Below, piece after piece: positions 1-8,273 of a stretch of 16,709 nt of DNA. Each line of letters begins with the position of its first letter. Position 1 is the first letter of the stretch. This DNA is from Methylobacterium sp. (GTDB taxonomy: Bacteria; Pseudomonadota; Alphaproteobacteria; Rhizobiales; Beijerinckiaceae): the NCBI GenBank assembly GCA_020252865.1, contig JADCCH010000289.1, forward strand, positions 1-16,709, read 5' to 3'. Under the pieces are notes generated by a model. The model made no database searches, had not been told where the DNA came from, and was given only the letters and a program-made list of their open reading frames with translations. The position numbers and the translations under genes were made by a program.

Positions 1-169
1 CGACGATATCGATACGGTGAAATGCCAGACCACCGTTCAGAAGCTTGCGCTGACCTATGATTGGTTCGCGCCATCCGTCCGTGATATCCGGATGCTCCGC
101 ATTGAAGACAACAACGACCTCACGCCGGCGATCGAGCTGGCACTGATGGCCAAGGGAATGGCAAAGTAA
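1..169 (+). CDS. C-terminal end of an unidentified protein upstream of sdhB (partial)
   Basis: The frame is open from the window edge to a TAA at 167-169, giving 55 residues that end in ...ALMAKGMAK. Codon choice looks like that of the neighbours, so I take it as a real gene end. It is not the tail of SdhA: alphaproteobacterial SdhA normally ends in a conserved stretch of the type YRPVHTYT...EYIAPKxRVY, which is absent. The segment [13 protein letters not shown] loosely recalls the Y-W-Y-A-P-S-V strand seen near the C-terminus of some exported beta-rich hypothetical proteins, but this is only a resemblance. The stop overlaps the sdhB start by one base (TAATG), so the two genes are probably cotranscribed and translationally coupled. 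Function is unknown. Confidence 0.7.
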   Translation, partial: DDIDTVKCQTTVQKLALTYDWFAPSVRDIRMLRIEDNNDLTPAIELALMAKGMAK

Positions 170-963
170 TGGCTCAGTTTCAACTTCCCAAGAATTCCCG
201 CCTGACCGAGGGCAAGACCTGGCCGAAGCCGCAGGGTGCTGACGGAAAGCTTGCCAACAACCTGCGCGAATTCCGCATCTATCGCTGGGACCCCGATGGC
301 GAAAGCAATCCGCGCATCGACACCTATTTCGTCGATCTCGACGATTGCGGCCCGATGGTTCTCGACGCCATCATCTGGATCAAGAACAAGATCGACCCCA
401 CGCTCACCTTCCGCCGCTCCTGCCGGGAGGGCATATGCGGCTCCTGCGCGATGAATATCGACGGTGCCAATACGCTCGCCTGCACCAGGGGCATGGAGGA
501 GATCGACGGCCCCGTGCGCATCTATCCGTTGCCGCATATGCCGGTGGTGAAGGATCTGGTGCCGGATCTCACGCGCTTCTACGCGCAGCACGCTTCCATC
601 GAGCCCTGGCTCAAGACCGCGACTCCGGCACCGGAAGGCGAGTGGAAGCAGGCGCCGGTCGATCGCGAGAAGCTCGATGGGCTCTATGAGTGCATCCTCT
701 GCGCCTGCTGCTCCACCTCCTGCCCGAGCTATTGGTGGAACGGCGATCGCTATCTCGGCCCTGCTGCGCTGCTGCAGGCCTATCGCTGGCTGATCGACAG
801 CCGCGACGAGGCGACCGGCGAGCGGCTCGACAATCTGGAAGACCCCTTCCGGCTCTATCGTTGCCACACGATCATGAACTGCTCGAATGCCTGCCCGAAG
901 GGTCTCAACCCGGCCAAGGCGATCGCGGAGATCAAGAAAATGATGGTAGCGCGCCAGTTCTGA
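169..963 (+). CDS. sdhB: Succinate dehydrogenase iron-sulfur subunit (SdhB)
   Basis: This is the electron-transfer subunit of respiratory complex II, linking the FAD of SdhA to ubiquinone at the inner face of the cytoplasmic membrane. The product has 264 residues, close to the usual alphaproteobacterial length of about 260. The N-terminal ferredoxin domain carries the [2Fe-2S] cysteines C85, C90, C93 and C105 (CREGICGSC). The C-terminal domain carries C175, C178, C181 and C242 for [4Fe-4S], and C185, C232 and C238 for [3Fe-4S], in the motifs [12 protein letters not shown] and [15 protein letters not shown]. The start ATG overlaps the upstream stop (TAATG), with AAGGGA at 152-157 as a possible distant ribosome site. 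A hairpin terminator follows directly, so sdhB is the last gene of its transcription unit. The other sdh genes must lie outside the window. Confidence 0.97.
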   Translation: MAQFQLPKNSRLTEGKTWPKPQGADGKLANNLREFRIYRWDPDGESNPRIDTYFVDLDDCGPMVLDAIIWIKNKIDPTLTFRRSCREGICGSCAMNIDGANTLACTRGMEEIDGPVRIYPLPHMPVVKDLVPDLTRFYAQHASIEPWLKTATPAPEGEWKQAPVDREKLDGLYECILCACCSTSCPSYWWNGDRYLGPAALLQAYRWLIDSRDEATGERLDNLEDPFRLYRCHTIMNCSNACPKGLNPAKAIAEIKKMMVARQF

Positions 964-988
964 GCGGCGTGACACATCCGGAAATGCG

Positions 989-1012
989 AAAGCCTCCCGA
1001 GGGCGGCTTTTT
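989..1012 (+). terminator. Rho-independent terminator after sdhB
   Basis: AAAGCC (989-994) pairs with GGCTTT (1005-1010), and CCC (996-998) can pair with GGG (1001-1003) inside it. The T run extends to 1012. The element begins 26 bases after the sdhB stop. It touches the stop codon of the converging MAPEG gene, so it may also mark that gene's end, although the T tract on the - strand side is weaker. Confidence 0.85.
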
Positions 1013-1395
1013 CATTTCCCGGCAGCGGCCGCTCCGAACAGCGCGATGATGCAGAGCATGCCGATGAGCCAGCAGATCGATCGCAGGGTCGCCCGATCCG
1101 TGAGATAAAAGGCGGTATAGACGATGCGCGCGCCAATCGCTGTCACGGCGAGGAGGTTGACGGTGCCGCTGCCGCCTATGCGAATCTCTGCGATGATCAC
1201 CGCTGCGGCAAAGAACGGGAAGAATTCAAAATGGTTCTGGTGCGCCGCATAGGCCCGCGCCTGCCGGCCTTGCAACCCCGCCGCCCATTGGCGGGGATGA
1301 TGGTTGTCGTAGCCCCGCGCGGAAAACTTCGCGAAGCCCACGGTGACATAAGGCAGGAGCCCCGCGACCAGCAGCATCCAGAATGAAAAAGCCAT
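1012..1395 (-). CDS. MAPEG family membrane protein
   Basis: The product is a small integral membrane protein of 127 residues, typical for bacterial MAPEG (membrane-associated proteins in eicosanoid and glutathione metabolism) proteins. Four hydrophobic segments are visible, at about 4-22, 58-72, 78-98 and 105-123. The loop R47-A-Y-A-A-H-Q-N54-H-F-E57 matches the family signature around the conserved Asn and Glu. I chose the ATG at 1395 because GAGGA lies six bases upstream on the - strand. An in-frame extension to 1488 exists, but it would run through an intergenic palindromic repeat. The gene converges on sdhB and shares its terminator region, and it is divergent from the Omp19-like gene. 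Bacterial members are often glutathione-linked, but the substrate cannot be read from the sequence. Confidence 0.88.
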   Translation of the reverse strand: MAFSFWMLLVAGLLPYVTVGFAKFSARGYDNHHPRQWAAGLQGRQARAYAAHQNHFEFFPFFAAAVIIAEIRIGGSGTVNLLAVTAIGARIVYTAFYLTDRATLRSICWLIGMLCIIALFGAAAAGK

Positions 1396-1442
1396 TTTTT
1401 GTCCTCGATTTTCTGGTTTTACGATTTGGTATCCAGATTGGA

Positions 1443-1486
1443 GCATTTTCGAGCGAAGTGGATTCCGGTTCGCAAGAAGAAAATGC
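1443..1486. repeat. Palindromic dispersed repeat of Rhizobiales type
   Basis: GCATTTTC (1443-1450) is the perfect inverted repeat of GAAAATGC (1479-1486). An inner pair GCGAA (1453-1457) / TTCGC (1469-1473) flanks a short core. The wording GAGCGAAGTGGATTCCGG resembles, from memory, a short palindrome found in many copies in Rhizobiales genomes. That family assignment is recall, whereas the palindrome is directly visible. Confidence 0.7.
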
Positions 1487-1506
1487 AACCAGTGAGACTG
1501 GCGAAA

Positions 1507-1526
1507 GCGTTTTCATCGGAAAACGC
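1507..1526. repeat. Perfect 8-bp hairpin upstream of the lipoprotein gene
   Basis: GCGTTTTC (1507-1514) and GAAAACGC (1519-1526) form a perfect stem around the loop ATCG. It lies 59 bases before the lipoprotein start and 20 bases after the preceding palindrome, so the two may be parts of one repeat unit. There is no following T run, so I do not call it a terminator. The rest of the 1396-1585 gap must hold divergent promoters, but I see no convincing -35/-10 pair. Confidence 0.6.
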
Positions 1527-1585
1527 ATGAGATGAGGGTTTCCGCGATGCTTCCAGGCCGGCGCGGAGACTTTCCGGAGGGTTTC

Positions 1586-2257
1586 ATGGCGCATATGGCC
1601 CCATTCCTGTTCCGCGCGCTGGCAATGGCAGCTCCGCTGGCCTTGCTGGCCGCCTGCGATTCCAGCCAACGGTTCGGCGGCTACATGCCGGGCGGCAACT
1701 CGCTGGCGCGGAGCGCTCAGGCGTCGCCGCCCCCGCCGCTCACCGCCGCGCCCAGCCTTGATGATGCGGATACGCAGACCCTGCCGCCACCTCCGGGTTC
1801 CGGCGCCGTGGCGGGAACCGCGCCGCTTTCGCCGCCGACCTCGCCGAGCCTGACAACGGGCCTGCCATCGGCACCAGGTTCGCAGCCGGTGCAGAGCGGT
1901 GTGGCCACCGCGCCGGGCAACCTGCCGCGCGTGGCCACGGCACCGACCACACCCACCGCTCCCGCCGTTGCGCCGAGCCGCACGAGCGTGACCGGCAACT
2001 GGTCGCTGATGGAAGCCGCCGGCAATCGCTGCCGCATCACGCTTTCCAGCGCGCCGAAGCTTGATCTCTATGGTGCCGGCACGAATGGCTGCCGGGCGAC
2101 CGAATTGCAGCGCGTCAATGCCTGGGAGCTCAGCGGATCGGAAGTGATCCTCTATGAATCCGGAGGCGCGGTCGTGGCCCGCCTGCGGCAATCGGGCGAT
2201 GGCAGCTTCTCCGGCGTTTCCACGCGCTCCGGCGCGCCGGTCTCGATGTCCAAATGA
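1586..2257 (+). CDS. Omp19/AprI-Inh-type outer membrane lipoprotein
   Basis: The product is a predicted lipoprotein of 223 residues. A signal peptide with hydrophobic core LFRALAMAAPLAL is followed by the lipobox LLAAC, giving lipidated Cys24. Residues about 25-133 form a long low-complexity linker rich in Pro, Ala, Ser and Thr. Residues about 134-223 form the Inh/Omp19-like beta-barrel domain (VTGNWSL, then C149 and C169, which may form a disulfide). Brucella Omp19 belongs to this family and is reported as a protease inhibitor, but that activity is inference here. The ATG at 1586 is chosen because CCGGAGG (1574-1580) lies five bases upstream and the signal peptide then begins cleanly. An upstream in-frame ATG at 1532 would add 18 poorly suited residues. 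zapE follows 77 bases later. Confidence 0.88.
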   Translation: MAHMAPFLFRALAMAAPLALLAACDSSQRFGGYMPGGNSLARSAQASPPPPLTAAPSLDDADTQTLPPPPGSGAVAGTAPLSPPTSPSLTTGLPSAPGSQPVQSGVATAPGNLPRVATAPTTPTAPAVAPSRTSVTGNWSLMEAAGNRCRITLSSAPKLDLYGAGTNGCRATELQRVNAWELSGSEVILYESGGAVVARLRQSGDGSFSGVSTRSGAPVSMSK

Positions 2258-2334
2258 TCTTGCGGACCAATTGATCTCTCGTCTCTTTGCACGCCGAGCG
2301 TTCTGTCTTAGAGGCGGTCCGTTCAGGAATTGCC

Positions 2335-3510
2335 ATGCCCGGTCCCATCAAAACGCGCTATCAGGCCCTTGTCGCCGAAGGTCGCCTCGAGGCAGATCCG
2401 GCACAGGCCCGCATCGTTGCGAAGCTGGACCAGTTAGCCGAGCGGCTGGAAGCCCATCGTCTTGCGCGGAAAGGTTCCGCGCTCGGCTGGCTTTTCGGGC
2501 GCAGGGAAAAGCCAGAGCCGTTGAAGGGGCTCTATCTCTGGGGCTCTGTCGGCCGGGGCAAGACCATGCTGATGGATCTCTTCCATGACAGCCTCGGCGT
2601 GAGGCGCAAGAGGCGGGCTCATTTCCACGCCTTCATGGCCGATGTCCATGCGCGTATCCATGCCTATCGGCAGAAGTTGAAGTCCGGCGAGGTGAAGGGC
2701 GGCGATCCCATCGTTCCGGTGGCCGAGCAGCTGGCGGAAGAAGCCTGGGTGCTCTGTTTCGACGAATTCTCCGTGACGGACATCGCCGATGCGATGATCC
2801 TCGGCCGGCTTTTCGAGGCTTTGTTCGCGCGCGGTGTGGTGCTGGTCGCGACTTCCAATGTGGAGCCTGCGCGGCTCTATGAGAACGGCCTCAACCGTTC
2901 GCTCTTCCTGCCCTTCGTGACATTGATCCAGAACCGGCTCGACATCATCCGGCTCGACGCCCGCACGGATTTCCGGATGGAGAAGCTGCAGGGGCGCAAG
3001 GTCTATCACGCACCGGCCGGCATGGCCTCGGAAGAGGCGCTGGAGCAGGCCTTCGCGGATCTCGCCGCCGGCGCGCGGGAGCAGAGACAGGTCTTCGATC
3101 TCGGCGGGCGCGAACTGGTGGTGGAGAGGGCAGCGGGCAATGTTGGGCGCTTCACGTTCGACGAACTCTGCGCCCGCCCGCTGGGATCGCTGGATTTCCT
3201 CGCGATCGCGCGGAATTTCCACACGGTGATCCTCGAGAATATCCCGCGCCTCACGTTCGAGCGGCGCAATGAGGCGAAGCGCTTCATCACGCTGATCGAC
3301 ATCCTCTACGAGCATCACGTGAAGCTGATCTGTTCGGCGGCGGCGATGCCCGACAGGCTCTACAAGGCTGAATTGGGCCACGAGGCCTTCGAATTCGACC
3401 GCACCGTCTCGCGCCTCACGGAAATGCAATCCGAAAGCTACCTTGCCTTGCCGCATGGCCGGGCTGACAGCGAGGCCAGCGGCAATTCCACCGGGCTCGT
3501 CGAGACATGA
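2335..3510 (+). CDS. zapE: Cell division protein ZapE (AFG1-like P-loop ATPase)
   Basis: The product is a P-loop ATPase of the AFG1/LACE1/ZapE family, 391 residues. The Walker A motif is GSVGRGKT (70-77, Lys76), the Walker B motif is VLCFDEF (139-145, Asp143-Glu144), and a sensor-like VATSN lies at 171-175. The segment HFHAFM (97-102) is typical of the family. In Escherichia coli ZapE associates with the Z-ring, and in mitochondria AFG1 assists protein quality control. Which role applies here is not visible. The start ATG at 2335 is preceded by AGGA (2325-2328) with six bases of spacing. The position between sdhB and mdh is common in Rhizobiales. The gene ends in an ATGA overlap with the TetR gene, suggesting coupled translation. 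Confidence 0.93.
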   Translation: MPGPIKTRYQALVAEGRLEADPAQARIVAKLDQLAERLEAHRLARKGSALGWLFGRREKPEPLKGLYLWGSVGRGKTMLMDLFHDSLGVRRKRRAHFHAFMADVHARIHAYRQKLKSGEVKGGDPIVPVAEQLAEEAWVLCFDEFSVTDIADAMILGRLFEALFARGVVLVATSNVEPARLYENGLNRSLFLPFVTLIQNRLDIIRLDARTDFRMEKLQGRKVYHAPAGMASEEALEQAFADLAAGAREQRQVFDLGGRELVVERAAGNVGRFTFDELCARPLGSLDFLAIARNFHTVILENIPRLTFERRNEAKRFITLIDILYEHHVKLICSAAAMPDRLYKAELGHEAFEFDRTVSRLTEMQSESYLALPHGRADSEASGNSTGLVET

Positions 3511-4097
3511 GCCGCGCGCCGGAAGCCACGCGATCACGCCTGATCGCCGCGGCCACGGCGGAAATCCGCAAGATCGGCCCGCGCCGGATGACCGTGCTGC
3601 ATGTCGCGAACGGGCTCGGCATGAGCCACGCGAATGTCTACCGGCATTTTCCGGACAAGCTAGGCCTGATCGATGCCGTGCTCAATGGCTGGCTGAAGGG
3701 CCTCGAGCAGCGCCTGGGCGAGATTGTCGAGGGGCCGGACCCGGCGGATGACAAGCTGGAGCGCTATTTCGCGACCCTCTCGCGCGCCTATGCCGAAACC
3801 CTGCGCGATGACCCCGCGATCTTCCGGCTGCTGGCGGAGCCCGAAACGGAAGCAGAAGAGCCCGCGCGGCATCGCCAGGGCATCACCCAGCAGGTGGGGC
3901 GCATCGTGGAGGAGGGTATTTCCACCCGCCTCTTCGCTGGCAGCGAGGCGCGCCGCTCGGCGCAGCTGGCGCTCGATCTCGCGCATCGCTTCGTCGATGC
4001 ACGTGCCGTGCTGCTCGCCGGCGACGATTCATCCTCCGATGCGCGTCGTGACAGGGTAATCCGCGCGGTCATCCGGGCCTTGGGCGCCCGGAAATGA
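3507..4097 (+). CDS. TetR/AcrR family transcriptional regulator
   Basis: The product is a one-component DNA-binding regulator of 196 residues. Residues about 8-55 form the TetR N-terminal domain, with the helix-turn-helix at about 28-47 (VLHVANGLGMSHANVYRHF) and the usual F-x-x-K (FPDK) ending. Residues about 75-196 are the helical ligand-binding and dimerisation domain, which I cannot assign to a ligand class. The ATG overlaps the zapE stop (ATGA, 3507-3510), so it is translated from the zapE message. No enzyme or transporter that it would obviously control lies nearby. The A+T-rich region directly downstream, in front of mdh, contains inverted and tandem repeats that are candidate operators. 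Control of mdh or self-control is inference only. Confidence 0.9.
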   Translation: MSRAPEATRSRLIAAATAEIRKIGPRRMTVLHVANGLGMSHANVYRHFPDKLGLIDAVLNGWLKGLEQRLGEIVEGPDPADDKLERYFATLSRAYAETLRDDPAIFRLLAEPETEAEEPARHRQGITQQVGRIVEEGISTRLFAGSEARRSAQLALDLAHRFVDARAVLLAGDDSSSDARRDRVIRAVIRALGARK

Positions 4098-4105
4098 GAG
4101 AAAAA

Positions 4106-4144
4106 TAACAAAAATTGTCATTTGTCATGTTGGCCATTTTGTTA
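4106..4144. promoter_or_regulatory. Inverted repeat enclosing a tandem heptamer, candidate operator
   Basis: TAACAAAA (4106-4113) and TTTTGTTA (4137-4144) are perfect inverted repeats. Between them TTGTCAT occurs twice in tandem (4115-4121, 4122-4128). This begins nine bases after the TetR-gene stop. Such symmetry suits a protein-binding site, but the binding protein is unknown. Confidence 0.4.
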
Positions 4145-4198
4145 ACATTCAGGAAATTTAATGACGTACTAATCTGTAAGTTATTGAAAAAACGAGAG

Positions 4199-5420
<1,222 letters not shown>

Positions 5421-5428
5421 GGCAAAAA

Positions 5429-5716
5429 ATGGCTGCACTCTTAATTCCAGCTTTTTTGGCTCTAGGTGCCTTTCAGATCTATCTTGGATTTTTAGGTGTT
5501 GAGTATTTATTAGGAACTGGTTGGGCTTGGGGTGCTATAGCTTGCGCTTTTATTTTGCGGATAATGTTACCTCTTACCATCGGAACCTATTTTAGCGTCG
5601 TCGCGGTGTTTCACTATCCTTGGTATATTGGGGTTCTAGCAGCTGCTCCCGGATTAATTTTTATGGTCCCAGCAGTGATAGCAAGCATAGTTTCTGCCAT
5701 CAGCGGACGTCGATAA
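5429..5716 (+). CDS. Small A+T-rich membrane protein of unknown function (mdh-sucC gap)
   Basis: The ATG at 5429 follows AGTGAGG (5416-5422), a ribosome site overlapping the mdh stop, with six bases of spacing. The product has 95 residues and is almost wholly hydrophobic, with about three membrane segments (roughly 5-27, 33-58 and 67-92) and a basic end (SGRR). Trp, Tyr and Phe are abundant around residues 31-34 and 54-66. I count about 44% G+C, far below the G+C-rich enzyme genes on both sides. Codons such as TTA, ATA, CTA and AGC are frequent in it but rare in mdh and sucC. sucC begins 23 bases after its stop with its own ribosome site. I do not recognise the family. Transfer from a lower-G+C source is a reasonable inference. 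It is probably cotranscribed with mdh and sucC. Confidence 0.8.
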   Translation: MAALLIPAFLALGAFQIYLGFLGVEYLLGTGWAWGAIACAFILRIMLPLTIGTYFSVVAVFHYPWYIGVLAAAPGLIFMVPAVIASIVSAISGRR

Positions 5717-5739
5717 ATTTCAATTCGGAAGGCTACAAA

Positions 5740-6933
5740 ATGAACATCCATGAATATCAGGGCAAGGCGATCCTGAAGGCCTATGGCGCGAATGTTTCCG
5801 CCGGTTATCCGGCCCTGAGCGTCGCCGAGGCGGTGGAAGCCGCCAAAAAGCTCCCCGGCCCGCTCTATGTGGTCAAAAGCCAGATCCACGCGGGCGGGCG
5901 CGGCAAGGGCAAGTTCAAGGAGCTTCCCGCCGAGGCCAAGGGCGGCGTGCGCCTCGCGTTTTCGATCGATGAGGTCGAAAAACACGCAAAAGACATGCTC
6001 GGCAACACGCTGGTGACGATCCAGACCGGGGATGCCGGCAAGCAGGTCAACCGCCTCTACATCGAGGATGGTTCGGATATCGAGAAGGAATTCTACATCT
6101 CGATGCTGGTGGACCGCGTGACCGGCCGCACCGCTTTCGTGGTCTCCACCGAAGGCGGCATGGATATCGAGGCCGTGGCGCATGATACGCCTGAGAAGAT
6201 CATCACCTTCTCGGTGGACCCGGCGACGGGTGTTATGCCCCACCATGGCCGCGCGGTGGCGAAGGCCCTGGGCCTCACCGGCGATCTCGCCAAGCAGGCC
6301 GAGGTGCTCACGGGCCAACTCTATCGCGCCTTTGTCGAGAAGGACATGGCGATGCTGGAAATCAACCCGCTGATCATCACCAAGGACGCCAAGCTGAAGT
6401 GCCTCGATGCCAAGATCGGCTTCGATTCGAACGCGCTTTATCGCCACCCGGATGTGGTGGAACTGCGTGACCTCACGGAAGAGGACCACAAGGAAATCGA
6501 GGCCTCGAAATACGACCTCTCCTATGTGGCGCTCGATGGCACCATCGGCTGCATGGTGAACGGCGCGGGCCTCGCCATGGCGACGATGGACATCATCAAG
6601 CTCTATGGCTCCGAGCCGGCGAACTTCCTTGATGTGGGCGGCGGCGCCTCGAAGGAAAAGGTGACGGCGGCCTTCAAGATCATCACGGCCGACCCGAACG
6701 TGAAGGGCATCCTCGTCAACATCTTCGGCGGCATCATGAAATGCGATGTCATCGCCGAGGGCGTGATCGCGGCGGTGAAGGAAGTGGGCCTGAAGGTTCC
6801 GCTGGTCGTGCGCCTCGAAGGCACGAATGTGGATCTCGGCAAGAAGATCATCCGCGAATCCGGCCTCAACGTCATCCCGGCGGATGACCTTGATGATGCC
6901 GCGCAGAAGATCGTCAAGGCTGTGAACGGCTAA
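5740..6933 (+). CDS. sucC: Succinyl-CoA synthetase, beta subunit (ADP-forming)
   Basis: With SucD this enzyme converts succinyl-CoA, ADP (or GDP) and phosphate to succinate, CoA and nucleoside triphosphate. The product has 397 residues, the normal length. The N-terminal ATP-grasp fold begins [16 protein letters not shown] and contains GGRGKG (52-57) in the nucleotide-binding region. The C-terminal CoA-ligase domain shows [23 protein letters not shown] and [13 protein letters not shown], all family hallmarks. The ATG at 5740 follows CGGAAGG (5726-5732) with seven bases of spacing. The usual close linkage to sucD is broken here by 363 bases holding a small membrane-protein gene. Confidence 0.97.
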   Translation: MNIHEYQGKAILKAYGANVSAGYPALSVAEAVEAAKKLPGPLYVVKSQIHAGGRGKGKFKELPAEAKGGVRLAFSIDEVEKHAKDMLGNTLVTIQTGDAGKQVNRLYIEDGSDIEKEFYISMLVDRVTGRTAFVVSTEGGMDIEAVAHDTPEKIITFSVDPATGVMPHHGRAVAKALGLTGDLAKQAEVLTGQLYRAFVEKDMAMLEINPLIITKDAKLKCLDAKIGFDSNALYRHPDVVELRDLTEEDHKEIEASKYDLSYVALDGTIGCMVNGAGLAMATMDIIKLYGSEPANFLDVGGGASKEKVTAAFKIITADPNVKGILVNIFGGIMKCDVIAEGVIAAVKEVGLKVPLVVRLEGTNVDLGKKIIRESGLNVIPADDLDDAAQKIVKAVNG

Positions 6934-6952
6934 GCTTTAAAGGCACAAGAGT

Positions 6953-7270
6953 TTGGATTTAAGCGCGGTATTGTTGATCCTGGGCTGGTTGGGAGTCTCG
7001 CTGTCCCCCTTTCTGCTTCTGATCGGAATACCACGCCTCTTAGGAATTGTTCTAGGAAGGAATGTAGAAAAGGTTGCAGTAATAGTCGGAGCAATCATTA
7101 TCGTCTACGTGGTATGGAGCATTTGGCTCGGGCATTCAGATATATGTGCGCCAGATCCAGAATACATACAATGTGAGATCAGTTGGATGGCCTTAATCGC
7201 CACATATGGAATGACTACGATTTGCTTTTCTCTATCTGTTCCCAGCCTTGTTAGAACTTTTAGGCGCTAG
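6953..7270 (+). CDS. Small A+T-rich membrane protein of unknown function (sucC-sucD gap)
   Basis: The product has 105 residues, starting at TTG 6953, 19 bases after the sucC stop. AAGG at 6940-6943 is a possible ribosome site, so the start is uncertain. Three membrane segments are likely, at about 5-34, 39-60 and 77-98. C65 and C74 bound a polar loop ([12 protein letters not shown]) between segments two and three and could form a disulfide if it faces the periplasm. The tail RTFRR is basic. I count about 46% G+C, with codons unlike those of sucC and sucD (GGA, ATA, AGA, TTA frequent). I see no clear sequence similarity to the other small membrane protein in this block. Family and function are unrecognised. 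sucD starts 26 bases after its stop. Confidence 0.72.
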   Translation: MDLSAVLLILGWLGVSLSPFLLLIGIPRLLGIVLGRNVEKVAVIVGAIIIVYVVWSIWLGHSDICAPDPEYIQCEISWMALIATYGMTTICFSLSVPSLVRTFRR

Positions 7271-7296
7271 AACTCGAATCGAAAGCGGTAGAAACG

Positions 7297-8184
7297 ATGT
7301 CTATCCTGATCAACGCGAATACCAAGGTCATCTGCCAGGGCTTCACCGGCAAGAACGGGACCTTCCATTCCGAGCAGGCGCTCGCATATGGCACCAAGAT
7401 GGTCGGCGGCACGTCGCCGGGCAAGGGCGGCTCGACGCATCTCGGCCTGCCGGTCTTCGATACGGTCGCGGAAGCGCGGGACCGCACGGGCGCCGATGCG
7501 AGCGTGATCTACGTGCCCCCGCCGGGCGCGGCGGATGCGATCTGCGAAGCGATCCAGGCGGAAATCCCGCTCATCGTCTGCATCACGGAAGGCATTCCGG
7601 TGCAGGACATGATCAAGGTGAAGCGCGCGCTCGAAGGCTCGAAGTCGCGCCTCATCGGCCCGAACTGCCCCGGCGTGATGACCGCCGGCGAATGCAAGAT
7701 CGGCATCATGCCGGGCAACATCTTCAGCCAAGGCAATGTCGGCATTGTCTCGCGCTCCGGCACGCTGACCTACGAGGCCGTGTTCCAGACCACGCAGGAA
7801 GGCCTCGGTCAGACCACCGCCGTGGGCATCGGCGGCGACCCGGTGAAGGGCACCGAATACATCGACATGCTCGAGAAGTTCCTCGCCGATCCCGAGACGC
7901 AGTCGATCATCATGATCGGCGAGATCGGCGGCTCGGCCGAGGAAGAAGCCGCGCAGTTCATCGCGGACGAAGCCAGGCGCGGCCGCAAGAAGCCGATGGT
8001 TGGGTTCATCGCCGGCCGCACCGCACCTCCGGGCCGCCGCATGGGCCATGCCGGCGCGATCATCGCGGGCGGCAAGGGCGGCGCGGAAGACAAGATCGCG
8101 GCGATGGAAGAAGCGGGGATCCGCGTCTCGCCCTCGCCGGCGCGCCTTGGAAAAACCCTCGTCGAGGTGCTGAAGGGCAAGTGA
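7297..8184 (+). CDS. sucD: Succinyl-CoA synthetase, alpha subunit (ADP-forming)
   Basis: This is the phosphohistidine-bearing partner of SucC, 295 residues, of normal length. The N-terminal CoA-binding Rossmann domain contains [19 protein letters not shown] and GGTSPGKGG (38-45 or so). The CoA-ligase domain includes GPNCPGVM (121-128) and the active-site segment [16 protein letters not shown], with the phosphorylated histidine at H251. It starts at ATG 7297. The ribosome site is weak (a G/A-rich stretch within 7279-7292), which is odd for a subunit needed in equal amounts with SucC. Its own upstream region was probably altered when the small gene was inserted before it. sucA starts 89 bases downstream. 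Confidence 0.97.
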   Translation: MSILINANTKVICQGFTGKNGTFHSEQALAYGTKMVGGTSPGKGGSTHLGLPVFDTVAEARDRTGADASVIYVPPPGAADAICEAIQAEIPLIVCITEGIPVQDMIKVKRALEGSKSRLIGPNCPGVMTAGECKIGIMPGNIFSQGNVGIVSRSGTLTYEAVFQTTQEGLGQTTAVGIGGDPVKGTEYIDMLEKFLADPETQSIIMIGEIGGSAEEEAAQFIADEARRGRKKPMVGFIAGRTAPPGRRMGHAGAIIAGGKGGAEDKIAAMEEAGIRVSPSPARLGKTLVEVLKGK

Positions 8185-8273
8185 GCTTCACCTCAAACGC
8201 TCCAGGTGTCGGCGGCATTCGCCGGCCCGGAACGAACTTTCTCTCCTTGTCGACGAAGAACGGGGATGGACCC

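Noticed and set aside
2434..3537. A 367-codon open frame on the - strand across zapE
   Set aside because: It mirrors zapE in codon phase. The zapE Walker motifs decide the strand.
7248..8273. Long N-terminal extension of the SucA frame through sucD
   Set aside because: The extension has Arg/Gly/His-rich nonsense composition in the wrong phase of sucD. The true SucA start motif begins at 8274.
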